Source of the DNA: Bacteroidota bacterium
Lineage (GTDB): Bacteria; Bacteroidota; Bacteroidia; Bacteroidales; VadinHA17
DNA length: 55,981 nt
Assembly: GCA_029547705.1 (NCBI GenBank)
Contig: JAKPOU010000028.1
Location: 1-55,981, forward strand
Direction of reading: 5' to 3'
The notes beneath the pieces are model-generated. The model was not told where the DNA came from and made no database searches. It was given only the letters and a program-made list of their open reading frames with translations. This document shows, piece after piece, positions 34,456 to 42,903 of this stretch. The first letter of the stretch is position 1. Each line of letters begins with the position of its first letter. Position numbers and translations under genes: made by a program.

Positions 34456-35622
34456 TCACGTCCTTTTAACCATAATGTATGGCATTAAAGCTAAAAACAT
34501 AATTCCGGGCATTATATCTTCCTTTTGAAAAACAGCAGCTGTCTTCTCTCCTTTTAACGACTTCAGATATTCACTTATCCGAAGTTTCCCGGTCACAATT
34601 GCTTTTATGCTGAAAATGGTATCCGTAAAATAATTAATCCATTTAGTATTAAGTTTATATTCAGCCGGGAAGCCTACCGGAATATCATTCAGATAATCAT
34701 AGATATATTTTGCATAATCAATTCCGCATTCTTTCGCAAGGCCTACCCACAGCCATGTCCGCGCATTTATTTCAATGAGCTTATATTTTCCGTCTCGAGG
34801 ATCTTTCAGATATTCAATTTCAGATACTCCGGTATAATTAAGAGCTCTCAGCAGGTTAATGGAATTCAAATAGCACTCTTCCACATAAACACTTTCTGCG
34901 AATGTGGCTGTCCCGAACCGTAGTGGGTGCTCACGCAGCTTTGCTCCCATCCAAAAGGTTTTAATTTCGCCATCTTCACAGAATGAAGTGAATGATATAG
35001 TTTTATTTGTTTTATCGGAAGGTATAAATTCCTGAATGATCGCATTTTCAAGTTCAAAGTTTTTCTTGATTACTTTAAGATATTTTTTTAAACTGGTTTC
35101 ATCGGTTGCAAAAAATGCTTTTTTACCAAATTTTTTATAATATGAAAGACCAAAACGGCCTTTGATAATTACAGGAAAACTGATTTCGAACTGATCTGCA
35201 TCCTCAATTTTTTTAATATTATAAGTCAGCGGATAGGGTATTCCCTCATTTTCCGCTATCCTGAATAAGCGGGTTTTATCATATATGTTCTCAATGATAT
35301 TTAATGCAGGAGTAATTATTCTGTAATACTTTTCAAGTTTATTTTTGTGTCTTGATATTGTAAACACAGCATGATCATTTGAAGGTATCAACACCCAGCC
35401 ATTGAGATTATTGTTCTTTGCAATCTCGATTAGAAAATCTGTGAACTCGTCAGTAAGATAATCCGGACAACGAAAAAACTTTAAACAGTATTTGGAAAAC
35501 CGTGCCAAACAATCGTTTTTATCAACCACAAATACCGGGATTCCAGCCTCTCCCAATGATCGGGTATTGGACAAACCCTGCACATGACCTTCAATTATAA
35601 CAGCGCCAGGTTTACTTCCCAT
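34456..35622 (-). CDS. ATP-grasp ligase (carbamoyl-phosphate-synthase-like)
   Basis: A 388-residue ATP-grasp protein. It opens with a Rossmann-like preATP-grasp domain (AVIIEGHVQGLSNTRSLGEAG), has FPVIIKGRFG as the ATP-binding lysine strand (about residue 150), and EIEYLKDPRDGKYKLIEINART near 270-290, with the acidic and Asn metal ligands of the ATP-grasp active site. Such enzymes join a carboxylate to an amine or other nucleophile through an acyl phosphate. The substrate is unknown; in polysaccharide loci relatives attach amino acids to sugars or lipids. The gene overlaps the upstream glycosyltransferase gene by 11 bases and is 9 bases from the PSD-like gene. Confidence 0.82.
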   Translation of the reverse strand: MGSKPGAVIIEGHVQGLSNTRSLGEAGIPVFVVDKNDCLARFSKYCLKFFRCPDYLTDEFTDFLIEIAKNNNLNGWVLIPSNDHAVFTISRHKNKLEKYYRIITPALNIIENIYDKTRLFRIAENEGIPYPLTYNIKKIEDADQFEISFPVIIKGRFGLSYYKKFGKKAFFATDETSLKKYLKVIKKNFELENAIIQEFIPSDKTNKTISFTSFCEDGEIKTFWMGAKLREHPLRFGTATFAESVYVEECYLNSINLLRALNYTGVSEIEYLKDPRDGKYKLIEINARTWLWVGLAKECGIDYAKYIYDYLNDIPVGFPAEYKLNTKWINYFTDTIFSIKAIVTGKLRISEYLKSLKGEKTAAVFQKEDIMPGIMFLALMPYIMVKRT

Positions 35623-36586
35623 TTTCCAAAACTGAATTATATACTTCTATGATCCTATCCGCTATAGTTTCTGAATCCAGACCCAGTTTAATAATACGAT
35701 CACGACCTTTAGTCCTGCCATACTTTTTAGAAAATTCAATCGCCTGTGTGATTTCTTCTGCCACATCAACTGGTTCAAAACTAGTTAGAAAATGTCCGGG
35801 TTCATCGCCAAAAAGCCAACTGATATCTCCAACATCTGTAGCTACAATAGGCATATTGCATGCCATGGCTTCTTTGATTAGATTGGGCGATCCTTCTGCA
35901 AAAGATGTATGTATCAATATATCAAATGTATTTAAATATTCGGGAATCTGATCGTGAGAAATTGGATAGGGACAATGTAATTCTACATTTAGATCATTTA
36001 AAAGACTAAAGGCATTAATAGCCAGCTTATAATTTTTCCCAATATCATTTCTATCTCCCAAAAATAAAACTTGTATATTCTTTTCATTCAATCCCAGGTT
36101 TTGTTTGGAAACTGCTGCAGGGTGAAATTTTATTGTATTAACTCCATTAGGAATAATTATTGATTTTCTTTTTGCCCAGACAATATTTTCAATATTAGCT
36201 GATTTTGATATAATTTTCTTAACATAAGGTTGAATAATATAGGTTAGAAATATTAGAAATTTACTTTTTAAAGTAAATCTGTTTGAGGCAATCATATTGC
36301 CATGGGCATCACTACCCATTAATGATAAAACCACCGGAATATTTCCTGAACCAATTACTGCTGACCAGCCTGATAATGTATAATGTGCATGAATTATGTC
36401 AAAATGATTATTATTTATAAAACTTCTAAGTTTATTACCATAAATAATATAACCGAGCAGCCCTTTCTTTTTGATTAGGAAAAATGAAATTGATACACCC
36501 TTGGCATGAAGTGAATTGGCTTGGTTTTTCACTACCGTGCCTGGTGCCCCTGTTGCATTTCCACTGCAAACGAAAAGGACTTTCAT
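35612..36586 (-). CDS. Glycosyltransferase family 4
   Basis: A 324-residue GT-B glycosyltransferase. The N-terminal acceptor domain starts MKVLFVCSGNATGAPGTVV. The DIIHAHYTLSGW motif near 80 and the second-domain motif FAEGSPNLIKEAMACNMPIVATDVGD are spread over residues about 235-260, including the EGxxxxxxE pair that binds the sugar nucleotide in GT4 enzymes. It transfers a sugar to a lipid-linked oligosaccharide, presumably on the cytoplasmic side. It is about 85 residues shorter than the common GT4 length, within the range for this type. Confidence 0.88.
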   Translation of the reverse strand: MKVLFVCSGNATGAPGTVVKNQANSLHAKGVSISFFLIKKKGLLGYIIYGNKLRSFINNNHFDIIHAHYTLSGWSAVIGSGNIPVVLSLMGSDAHGNMIASNRFTLKSKFLIFLTYIIQPYVKKIISKSANIENIVWAKRKSIIIPNGVNTIKFHPAAVSKQNLGLNEKNIQVLFLGDRNDIGKNYKLAINAFSLLNDLNVELHCPYPISHDQIPEYLNTFDILIHTSFAEGSPNLIKEAMACNMPIVATDVGDISWLFGDEPGHFLTSFEPVDVAEEITQAIEFSKKYGRTKGRDRIIKLGLDSETIADRIIEVYNSVLENGK

Positions 36587-36601
36587 TATATGATTTCTGT
36601 T

Positions 36602-37654
36602 TTAACTGGATTGAAATAATTTAATGGCGGATTCCAGTCTTAAATCGTATGATTCATTCATATTGAAATCTCCTGATTCAAATACCCATTCACCATTAAT
36701 AAATAAATAACGTCCGGGTTTCCTGTCAACCTCAAGGATATAATCCTGAACATGACCAAAAATTGTCTGTAGTTCATTTATCAGATATCCACCCTTCCCA
36801 TCCTCGAACAGATCTAAAGCCATAAAATTGAAATCTGATCTATCACAAATTTGTTTTATAAAATTCAATAGAGAAAGAGGCGGATTTACATAATCTATCC
36901 CTTTTGATCCGCTTGCTTTCTCTTTATACTTAATTTTTTTATGGGCAAAGAAAGAGTCCCCGATCTTAACGGCTCTCCACTCAAAATCGTGAGGGATAAA
37001 GTCTTGAAAAATAACATATCCTTTTTCGCCTGATCTGTAAATACTCCTGTATAGTTTTAATCTGGAAATTAAGTAAGCGGGATTATTAATAGCTTTTTTC
37101 AACCATTTTGAAGGAGATCCCACAGCGCGGTTTGGGCCCGTTTTCCTTCTTATTCCTCTTGATAAAAAAGCTTTCCGTATATATTTCTCAGCCTGCCTTT
37201 TGTTCTTAATTATTGTAACCCCGGAACCTGATCCTCCTATACTAGTCTTTGCAACAATAGGGAAGGAAGCATTTGTAACAAATCTTAAAGCTTCCTTCAA
37301 AGAATAAAAAACATATGTGAGGGGACAAGGCAAATTTCTTGCTTTAAGATAATCGCTAAGAAGTTTTTTATTCTCATAAATATAACATTCCTCGTATGAA
37401 GGGTAGGTTTTAAATCCAAGCACTTTTGAGATAATATATATCCGCTCATCATACAGCTTTTTATAATTCTCAAATAAGCCAGGAGGCTTAAGGAGAAAAA
37501 AATCATACTTACCTGAAAGAATTTTATCAAGCCAGTCAAAACAGGTAATATCGATTATATCATGAACGATGCCTAATTTTCTACAGGCCAGTGCCCATTT
37601 GTCACCTGAAGCCGGATCTTCATTACTGAGAATTGCAACCTTAAAGTCAGACAT
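36602..37654 (-). CDS. ATP-grasp (RimK-like) ligase
   Basis: A second ATP-grasp protein, 350 residues from the ATG at 37654. An in-frame ATG five codons earlier lies further inside the upstream gene, and the chosen start (MSDFKVAILSNED) begins the first beta strand. The ATP lysine strand is FPIVAKTSIGGSGSGV, with the flexible glycine-rich loop of RimK-type enzymes. EWRAVKIGDSFFAHKKIKY and GGYLINELQTIFGH supply the metal ligands. It most likely forms an amide bond with an amino acid or a carboxylate. It overlaps the asparagine-synthetase-like gene by 8 bases, so the two are probably co-translated. Confidence 0.8.
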   Translation of the reverse strand: MSDFKVAILSNEDPASGDKWALACRKLGIVHDIIDITCFDWLDKILSGKYDFFLLKPPGLFENYKKLYDERIYIISKVLGFKTYPSYEECYIYENKKLLSDYLKARNLPCPLTYVFYSLKEALRFVTNASFPIVAKTSIGGSGSGVTIIKNKRQAEKYIRKAFLSRGIRRKTGPNRAVGSPSKWLKKAINNPAYLISRLKLYRSIYRSGEKGYVIFQDFIPHDFEWRAVKIGDSFFAHKKIKYKEKASGSKGIDYVNPPLSLLNFIKQICDRSDFNFMALDLFEDGKGGYLINELQTIFGHVQDYILEVDRKPGRYLFINGEWVFESGDFNMNESYDLRLESAIKLFQSS

Positions 37655-39368
37655 TTTTGAATTCCTCAATTATAAAACGCATCATTATCGGATTTGTATA
37701 TTTAAGCCAGTAAGACTCGACTGGCGAATGTTCTGAAGTAACCAGATCCTTCATTAATTGATCCAGATTGTATGTATCCTTCAGAATATTGAAATCATAA
37801 CAAGCTGTCAGATTCTGTTTTACAAAATCCTTCATCCAATTCCCTAAAGGAAAGTTAGGAGGGTATTTGGCTGTAATTTTCGATCGAATTGTTTTAATAA
37901 AGCCCGCAAAGTACTTATTGACTAACACTTCAGAGGGCTTGTGTTCTCCGGAATACCTGAATCTAAGAAGTGGAGGATATGTTACTTTAAGAAATTCTGA
38001 AGAGTACACCGGATTTTGTATTTTACCTAAAAGTCTGCTTTTCATTTTTTCCTTGTTATTGAAACTGAAGCTCGATGAAAAAAGAGCTTCAAGGTATTCG
38101 ATATCAAGAAAAGGTGTATATACCTCTTTCATGGCTGACCTGTAAAGATTGATGTCCTGAGCATCATGCAGATGAGCAGTAATGTAGGAGAGAGAATTGA
38201 ACTTACGACTTATCAGATCTCCTCTCATAAAAGGTTCTGAATTAATATGTTTTAAAGCTTCATTAATCACATCATTATTGAAGATAAGATGTTTTGCTTT
38301 AAAATATTCACGGAGTATATTCTGAGAAATTCCCTCAGAATTCCAGTTTTGATATACAATAGAAGGTATTATGTAGTCATCTTCTGAAACTCCTTTGACA
38401 AATTCCCCCCCAAGGCTCCCGAGGAACATATAATCAGCATATTGTTTTTCTCTTTCTACTGCTATAAGACGATGAACACGGTGAATGGATGCAAGCCCTC
38501 CTCCAAGCCTGATGATATCCCGTGCCCTCTTGGAAAAGGTTTCAGAATCCATTTGTATATCATGTACTGTGTGGCTTAAATTTAATCCCTTAGCTATAGC
38601 CGATGCTTTGATACAATCATTTGATTCCGGGTTTCCATATGTGTACAGATGGGGTTTAATACCTAGAGACAAAAAAACAGCGAGCAGGTTACGAGTGTCC
38701 GCCCCTCCGGTCAAAGACAAGCTTATTTTTTTGTCTGATTTCACAGTAGAGGTAATAATTTCTTTAATGTTGCCAGACAATCTTTTTACTGAGATACCAG
38801 AATTGCTTATTTTCAACAGTCTTTCGGGGCACCAGTATCTTTTAACTTCAATTCTTCGTTTGTTATATTCAATAAGTTCTCCCGGTTGATTATGCTTGAC
38901 CTGACAGAATAGTGTAGTGCCACCGGTAAAATGATAATTTAGAGAATATATAACAATATTGATTCTTGAAGGTTTAAGATTAGTCCTTCTTGAAATCTCT
39001 TTTAAATCGTTGGAAATAATAAATTCATTTTCATTCCTCCATGTGAAATATTTCCTGACGGCTAACGGATCGGAAAATATCTTAAACCCATCATTCGTGA
39101 ACCTAATTAGAACATATATGCCTCTTAAATGATGAATGAAGTCATCGTTGTACTTTAAAAAAAGTGAGGTTAGCAATTCAATTGGTTTATCTTTACATTC
39201 AATATATAAACTATTACTTCTGGGAAAGAAATAACCGCATATAAGCCATCCAGAGGTATCTTTCGGGCTTTTCAGCACGGGTTGATCTGTTAGTATGTTA
39301 TACCCATTTAATTCCAGAATAGTAAATGTTCCTACGTTTTCTAAGGATTTATTTGTAATAAGCCACAT
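37647..39368 (-). CDS. Asparagine synthetase-like protein without glutaminase cysteine
   Basis: A 573-residue protein with asparagine synthetase B architecture. Residues 1-190 resemble the class II glutaminase domain, but the protein starts MWLIT, so the catalytic Cys2 needed for glutamine hydrolysis is absent. The C-terminal synthetase domain has the PP-loop SLSLTGGADTRN (about residue 215-226), which adenylates a carboxylate. Without a glutaminase it may use free ammonia or an amine acceptor, as in beta-lactam synthetase and lasso cyclases. In O-antigen loci relatives amidate uronic acids. It lies between a CapA-like gene and an ATP-grasp gene. Confidence 0.82.
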   Translation of the reverse strand: MWLITNKSLENVGTFTILELNGYNILTDQPVLKSPKDTSGWLICGYFFPRSNSLYIECKDKPIELLTSLFLKYNDDFIHHLRGIYVLIRFTNDGFKIFSDPLAVRKYFTWRNENEFIISNDLKEISRRTNLKPSRINIVIYSLNYHFTGGTTLFCQVKHNQPGELIEYNKRRIEVKRYWCPERLLKISNSGISVKRLSGNIKEIITSTVKSDKKISLSLTGGADTRNLLAVFLSLGIKPHLYTYGNPESNDCIKASAIAKGLNLSHTVHDIQMDSETFSKRARDIIRLGGGLASIHRVHRLIAVEREKQYADYMFLGSLGGEFVKGVSEDDYIIPSIVYQNWNSEGISQNILREYFKAKHLIFNNDVINEALKHINSEPFMRGDLISRKFNSLSYITAHLHDAQDINLYRSAMKEVYTPFLDIEYLEALFSSSFSFNNKEKMKSRLLGKIQNPVYSSEFLKVTYPPLLRFRYSGEHKPSEVLVNKYFAGFIKTIRSKITAKYPPNFPLGNWMKDFVKQNLTACYDFNILKDTYNLDQLMKDLVTSEHSPVESYWLKYTNPIMMRFIIEEFKNV

Positions 39369-39369
39369 A

Positions 39370-40503
39370 TTACCTGATATTTGACCAGAGGATTTTTTCC
39401 AGAGAACCTATTAGCCTTTGCCGGTTTGAATCATTTTGAATTAAGCCCATAAGGTTTATAAGTCTATATCCAGATACGCGGAAGCGTGATAGGAATGGGA
39501 GATATTTGCGTAAACGGTATTCCAAACGACTGTTTGAACCTAAAAGATCGAGAGTTTTCTTTGTATTCAGCAAATCTTGCTTCATCCAAAATTCTTCGAG
39601 GAAGTTTTTATTTTGAATATTTTCAGATATTTCATCTATATGATTAAGTACTCTGAATTTTTCATCGCCCTCCAGTAAATCGACTTTCTTAAAATCATCC
39701 GACATTTTTATCGGCAGGAGTTCATATTTTACAACCCCGCTATTTAATGCCAGTTTTATCACTAAACCTGTTCTCCATTCTGATAATGAAAACTTGCTGA
39801 TTGAATGAGCTAAAAAATTTCCAAGCCCAAAAAATAACAGTTTCCCGTTATAATTAATCATTCCACTGTATCTGTGGGTATGGTGTGAAATAATAGAATC
39901 AGCCCCAGCATCAGCCATGAATTTAAATTTTTCTATAAGTTCTGGAGTCGGGTAATAAAAATACTCAGTGCCACCATGATAAATTATAATAACATACTCA
40001 CTTATCGACTTTTCTTCTTTTATCTGATAATATGTGTTTATAATATTGAATGGATTTGCTCCAGCACGAGCTTTGCTGGCAATATTAAATTCTCTTTCAC
40101 AGTAATTTAATATTGAGATATTTGTTCCTTTAATATTGATTCTTAGAGGTTGCGAAGCATCATCATAATTTTCCCCGGCGCCTACAGAAAGAATTTGATT
40201 ATCCCTAATTATTTTAAGAGTATCATTAACCCCTTCATCGTTAAAATCTCTGATATGATTATTCGCCAAAGCAACGGCATCAAAAAATCCATCTTTAATC
40301 ACGGAGATCCCTTGCGAAGATGCTTTAAAATTTCTGCCTGTCTTTGAAATTTTATGCGTACTATCTGTGAGTGGTGTTTCAAGATTCACAATAGAAAAAT
40401 CCTTGTCTCTTAGTAATTTCAAAAGAGAATCTGAATAAACAGCACCTCCTGTATCTGGAGGAATCAGATCTCCTGCGAATAATAATTTTATGTTATTCAT
40501 CAA
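39370..40503 (-). CDS. CapA-like protein (PGA_cap metallophosphatase fold), downstream copy
   Basis: A 377-residue protein of the CapA family, a calcineurin-like metallophosphatase fold first known from poly-gamma-glutamate capsule synthesis. Visible motifs: LLFAGDLIPP, VNLETPLT, ALANNHIRDF, YHGGTEYFYYPTPE, DAGADSIISHHTHR and FGLGNFL, all in family order. The C-terminal 80 residues are an extra basic helical segment. CapB and CapC, the ligase and its partner, are absent. The gene is separated from the asparagine-synthetase-like gene by one base and overlaps the upstream glycosyltransferase by 11. Confidence 0.88.
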   Translation of the reverse strand: MMNNIKLLFAGDLIPPDTGGAVYSDSLLKLLRDKDFSIVNLETPLTDSTHKISKTGRNFKASSQGISVIKDGFFDAVALANNHIRDFNDEGVNDTLKIIRDNQILSVGAGENYDDASQPLRINIKGTNISILNYCEREFNIASKARAGANPFNIINTYYQIKEEKSISEYVIIIYHGGTEYFYYPTPELIEKFKFMADAGADSIISHHTHRYSGMINYNGKLLFFGLGNFLAHSISKFSLSEWRTGLVIKLALNSGVVKYELLPIKMSDDFKKVDLLEGDEKFRVLNHIDEISENIQNKNFLEEFWMKQDLLNTKKTLDLLGSNSRLEYRLRKYLPFLSRFRVSGYRLINLMGLIQNDSNRQRLIGSLEKILWSNIR

Positions 40504-41662
40504 ACTTCAAAAATTCCATTATTTTTTTTACACGGTTATTCCATGTAAACATTTCAAATGCCTTTTTACGAGCATTTATCCCGAAATCATCAATATCAAT
40601 TTTTACCAATGCTTCAGAAAACTTTGAATTCAGCGATTGAAAATTGCCTGGTTTACAAAAAATAGCATCGATACCATCTTCAAGTACTTCTCTAATAGTT
40701 GGAAAATCATGAACAATTATTAATCTTCTGGCCGCCATATACTCAAATAGCTTAAGCGGGGAACAGTAGCTGATGGTAGGTACTTTTTGTGACCATAAGG
40801 CTAATAAAATATCACCAGCATACAGATATTCTGGTATATTCTTATGCTGTACAAATCCCCTGAAATGAACATTATAAATTTTATTCTGGTTAGCAAGATT
40901 TTCAAAGAAGATCCTATTTTTTTCAGGTCCACCTATAATTATAAAGAGGTGTTCAGAATTTTTTTCTGCCAGTTTGAGGATATTCTCAATTTCTCTGTCC
41001 GGATACAATCCTCCTGTATAAATAACTATTTTTTTATCCAGTGGTAAATTAAGATACTTACGGGCTTTTTTTTTGGAAAGAACATTTTCAAATAATTCTG
41101 AATCAAAGCCATCATGCCATGCAAACAGTTTATTTTCAGGTACGCCTTGTTTTTGCCAGAAGTTTAACAGGTTTTGACTTATTGTAAGCAAGCAAATAAA
41201 ATATTTATTGAACGAAATGCGCTTAATTTCATTCTTGATAAATAAATGTAATAAAAAAGAACGGTTATGCTGTTTTGAATTATGGGATTCAAAAATTACA
41301 GGTATGCGCTTTTTAACTATAGCTCTAAGAAAAAGAGGCTCTCGTGTAAAGATCAAATCCGGGATCTCTCTTTCAATAATTGCGAGAATTTTTGACCTGA
41401 CAAAAAATCTATTAATGAATTTTTTCTGTAATTTCCTTTCCCAAAATACAGTTTTTACAAAGCTGTCTTCTTTAAATGCTGATCGGATAAAGGTATCCAA
41501 TTTACTCTGACTGCATTCACTCCTGCTTTCGGTTGCCAGTACCACATCCCATCCAGCCTTTGAGAAGGCGGAGCACATAGACAGGACCTGCAGAACTGTT
41601 GTATTCAAACTGCCTTCTGACAAGTTTATAGCTGTATTATGGATATAAAGCAGCCTTTTCAA
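40493..41662 (-). CDS. Glycosyltransferase family 4
   Basis: A 389-residue GT-B glycosyltransferase. The N-terminal domain begins LLYIHNTAINLSEGSLNTTVLQV. The second domain shows KKIVIYTGGLYPDREIE, then HFRGFVQHKNIPEYLYAGDI and SPLKLFEYMAARRLIIV, which is the nucleotide-sugar binding region of GT4-type enzymes (Glu pair around YCSPLKLFEYM). Sugar specificity cannot be read from the sequence. It lies between the two CapA/asparagine-synthetase-like pairs. Confidence 0.85.
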   Translation of the reverse strand: MKRLLYIHNTAINLSEGSLNTTVLQVLSMCSAFSKAGWDVVLATESRSECSQSKLDTFIRSAFKEDSFVKTVFWERKLQKKFINRFFVRSKILAIIEREIPDLIFTREPLFLRAIVKKRIPVIFESHNSKQHNRSFLLHLFIKNEIKRISFNKYFICLLTISQNLLNFWQKQGVPENKLFAWHDGFDSELFENVLSKKKARKYLNLPLDKKIVIYTGGLYPDREIENILKLAEKNSEHLFIIIGGPEKNRIFFENLANQNKIYNVHFRGFVQHKNIPEYLYAGDILLALWSQKVPTISYCSPLKLFEYMAARRLIIVHDFPTIREVLEDGIDAIFCKPGNFQSLNSKFSEALVKIDIDDFGINARKKAFEMFTWNNRVKKIMEFLKFDE

Positions 41663-41673
41663 ATAATCATAAT

Positions 41674-42903
41674 TTATAAAGTTAAACCTGCTTGTAAATG
41701 AATCTCCAATGAGGTTAACAAGATTAATACATTGCCAAATTGCTTTCTGTTACTTATATGTCTGTCCCAAATAGAATTAATATCTATCCACGGAACAATA
41801 TTCCTCTTTTTTAAATTTTGTATACTTTCATAAATTATTTTATTAATATCCTTCCGATGCCTGATACCATAATCATAATCAGCATAATTAATGTTAGGAT
41901 TTACTACAGATGAAAGGAATCTGCTTAATAATCTTAAAGAACCATTTTTGTATCTTGCGTTTAGCTTTCTAATTTTTCCTGCATCAAGTGGCAGCCCATT
42001 ATTTGATTTTGTAGGAATCTTAAAAAAATCAGGAAAGGCTCGCAACAAGATTTTTTTATACAAATACTGGTTATCAATGTATTTTTGACCAATATCGAAA
42101 GAAAACTGGGTTAGATCTTTATCATTAAATAATACTGCATATTCATATCCTTTAGGCATAACATGCGGAGCAATATATTTTAGTTGCCTGTTGAATAAAT
42201 CAAGGACATGTTCATATAATATTTCTGAAGAAAAGCTTGAATCATATTCAATAAGATGATGCAGGTCCCTATCAGGGAGATTGGAAATGTCTATATTGTT
42301 CAAATATCTGTTTTCCCGTATAAAATTCTCTTTCGCTTCATTAAGGGTTTCTCCCGTTTTCAGGTGAAAGTGTCTGCCGAAAAAGACATCAATAATTGCA
42401 CCTGACCATACTAAGTTGCCTTTACAAATTTTATCCGTCTCCCACAAAGGAAAGTGATGAAATAAAATGGATTGATGGTCTATTCTTGAAGATGTCTCTA
42501 TAAGTTCATCAAACGTAAACTTATAATCTGACAGGTTAAAACAATAATGATCAACTCCGGCCTTTTTTGCAATTACTTTTGCAATATCATAATCAAGACT
42601 GCCTGGTGTGCCAAAGGTGAAAGTGGTAATGTTTTTAGCTCCAGTGAGTTCAAGCAGGCCAGCTAGCAGAGCTCTGCTATCTAGTCCACCGCTTAATGGT
42701 ACTATGTTATGTCTTCCTTTTTGGAAATTATTTCGTATAGCATTTTTAAATTTCTCTACTCCTAAGTCAATAAGTTCACTTTCACTCAGTCCTTCATAAG
42801 GTCTGTTAATTTTTCCAGGAATATGAAGATCATAACATGGATGCTTATAATCAAGGAAGTATCCGAATTTTAAGAATGAATTAAGCTTTAAGTCACTATC
42901 CAT
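41674..42903 (-). CDS. Asparagine synthetase-like protein, synthetase domain only
   Basis: A 409-residue protein with only the C-terminal PP-loop domain of asparagine synthetase: NIVPLSGGLDSRALLAGL at about residues 66-83 is a full SGGxDS motif. There is no room for an N-terminal glutaminase domain; only about 60 residues precede the PP-loop. It should activate a carboxylate with ATP and pass it to ammonia or another amine. It overlaps the CapA-like gene upstream by 16 bases, repeating the CapA plus asparagine-synthetase-like pairing seen at 37647-40503. Confidence 0.82.
   Translation of the reverse strand: MDSDLKLNSFLKFGYFLDYKHPCYDLHIPGKINRPYEGLSESELIDLGVEKFKNAIRNNFQKGRHNIVPLSGGLDSRALLAGLLELTGAKNITTFTFGTPGSLDYDIAKVIAKKAGVDHYCFNLSDYKFTFDELIETSSRIDHQSILFHHFPLWETDKICKGNLVWSGAIIDVFFGRHFHLKTGETLNEAKENFIRENRYLNNIDISNLPDRDLHHLIEYDSSFSSEILYEHVLDLFNRQLKYIAPHVMPKGYEYAVLFNDKDLTQFSFDIGQKYIDNQYLYKKILLRAFPDFFKIPTKSNNGLPLDAGKIRKLNARYKNGSLRLLSRFLSSVVNPNINYADYDYGIRHRKDINKIIYESIQNLKKRNIVPWIDINSIWDRHISNRKQFGNVLILLTSLEIHLQAGLTL

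Noticed and set aside
37647..42903. The asparagine-synthetase-like proteins as lasso-peptide cyclases
   Set aside because: There is no lasso precursor, leader peptidase or RiPP recognition element nearby, and the context is glycosyltransferases and CapA.
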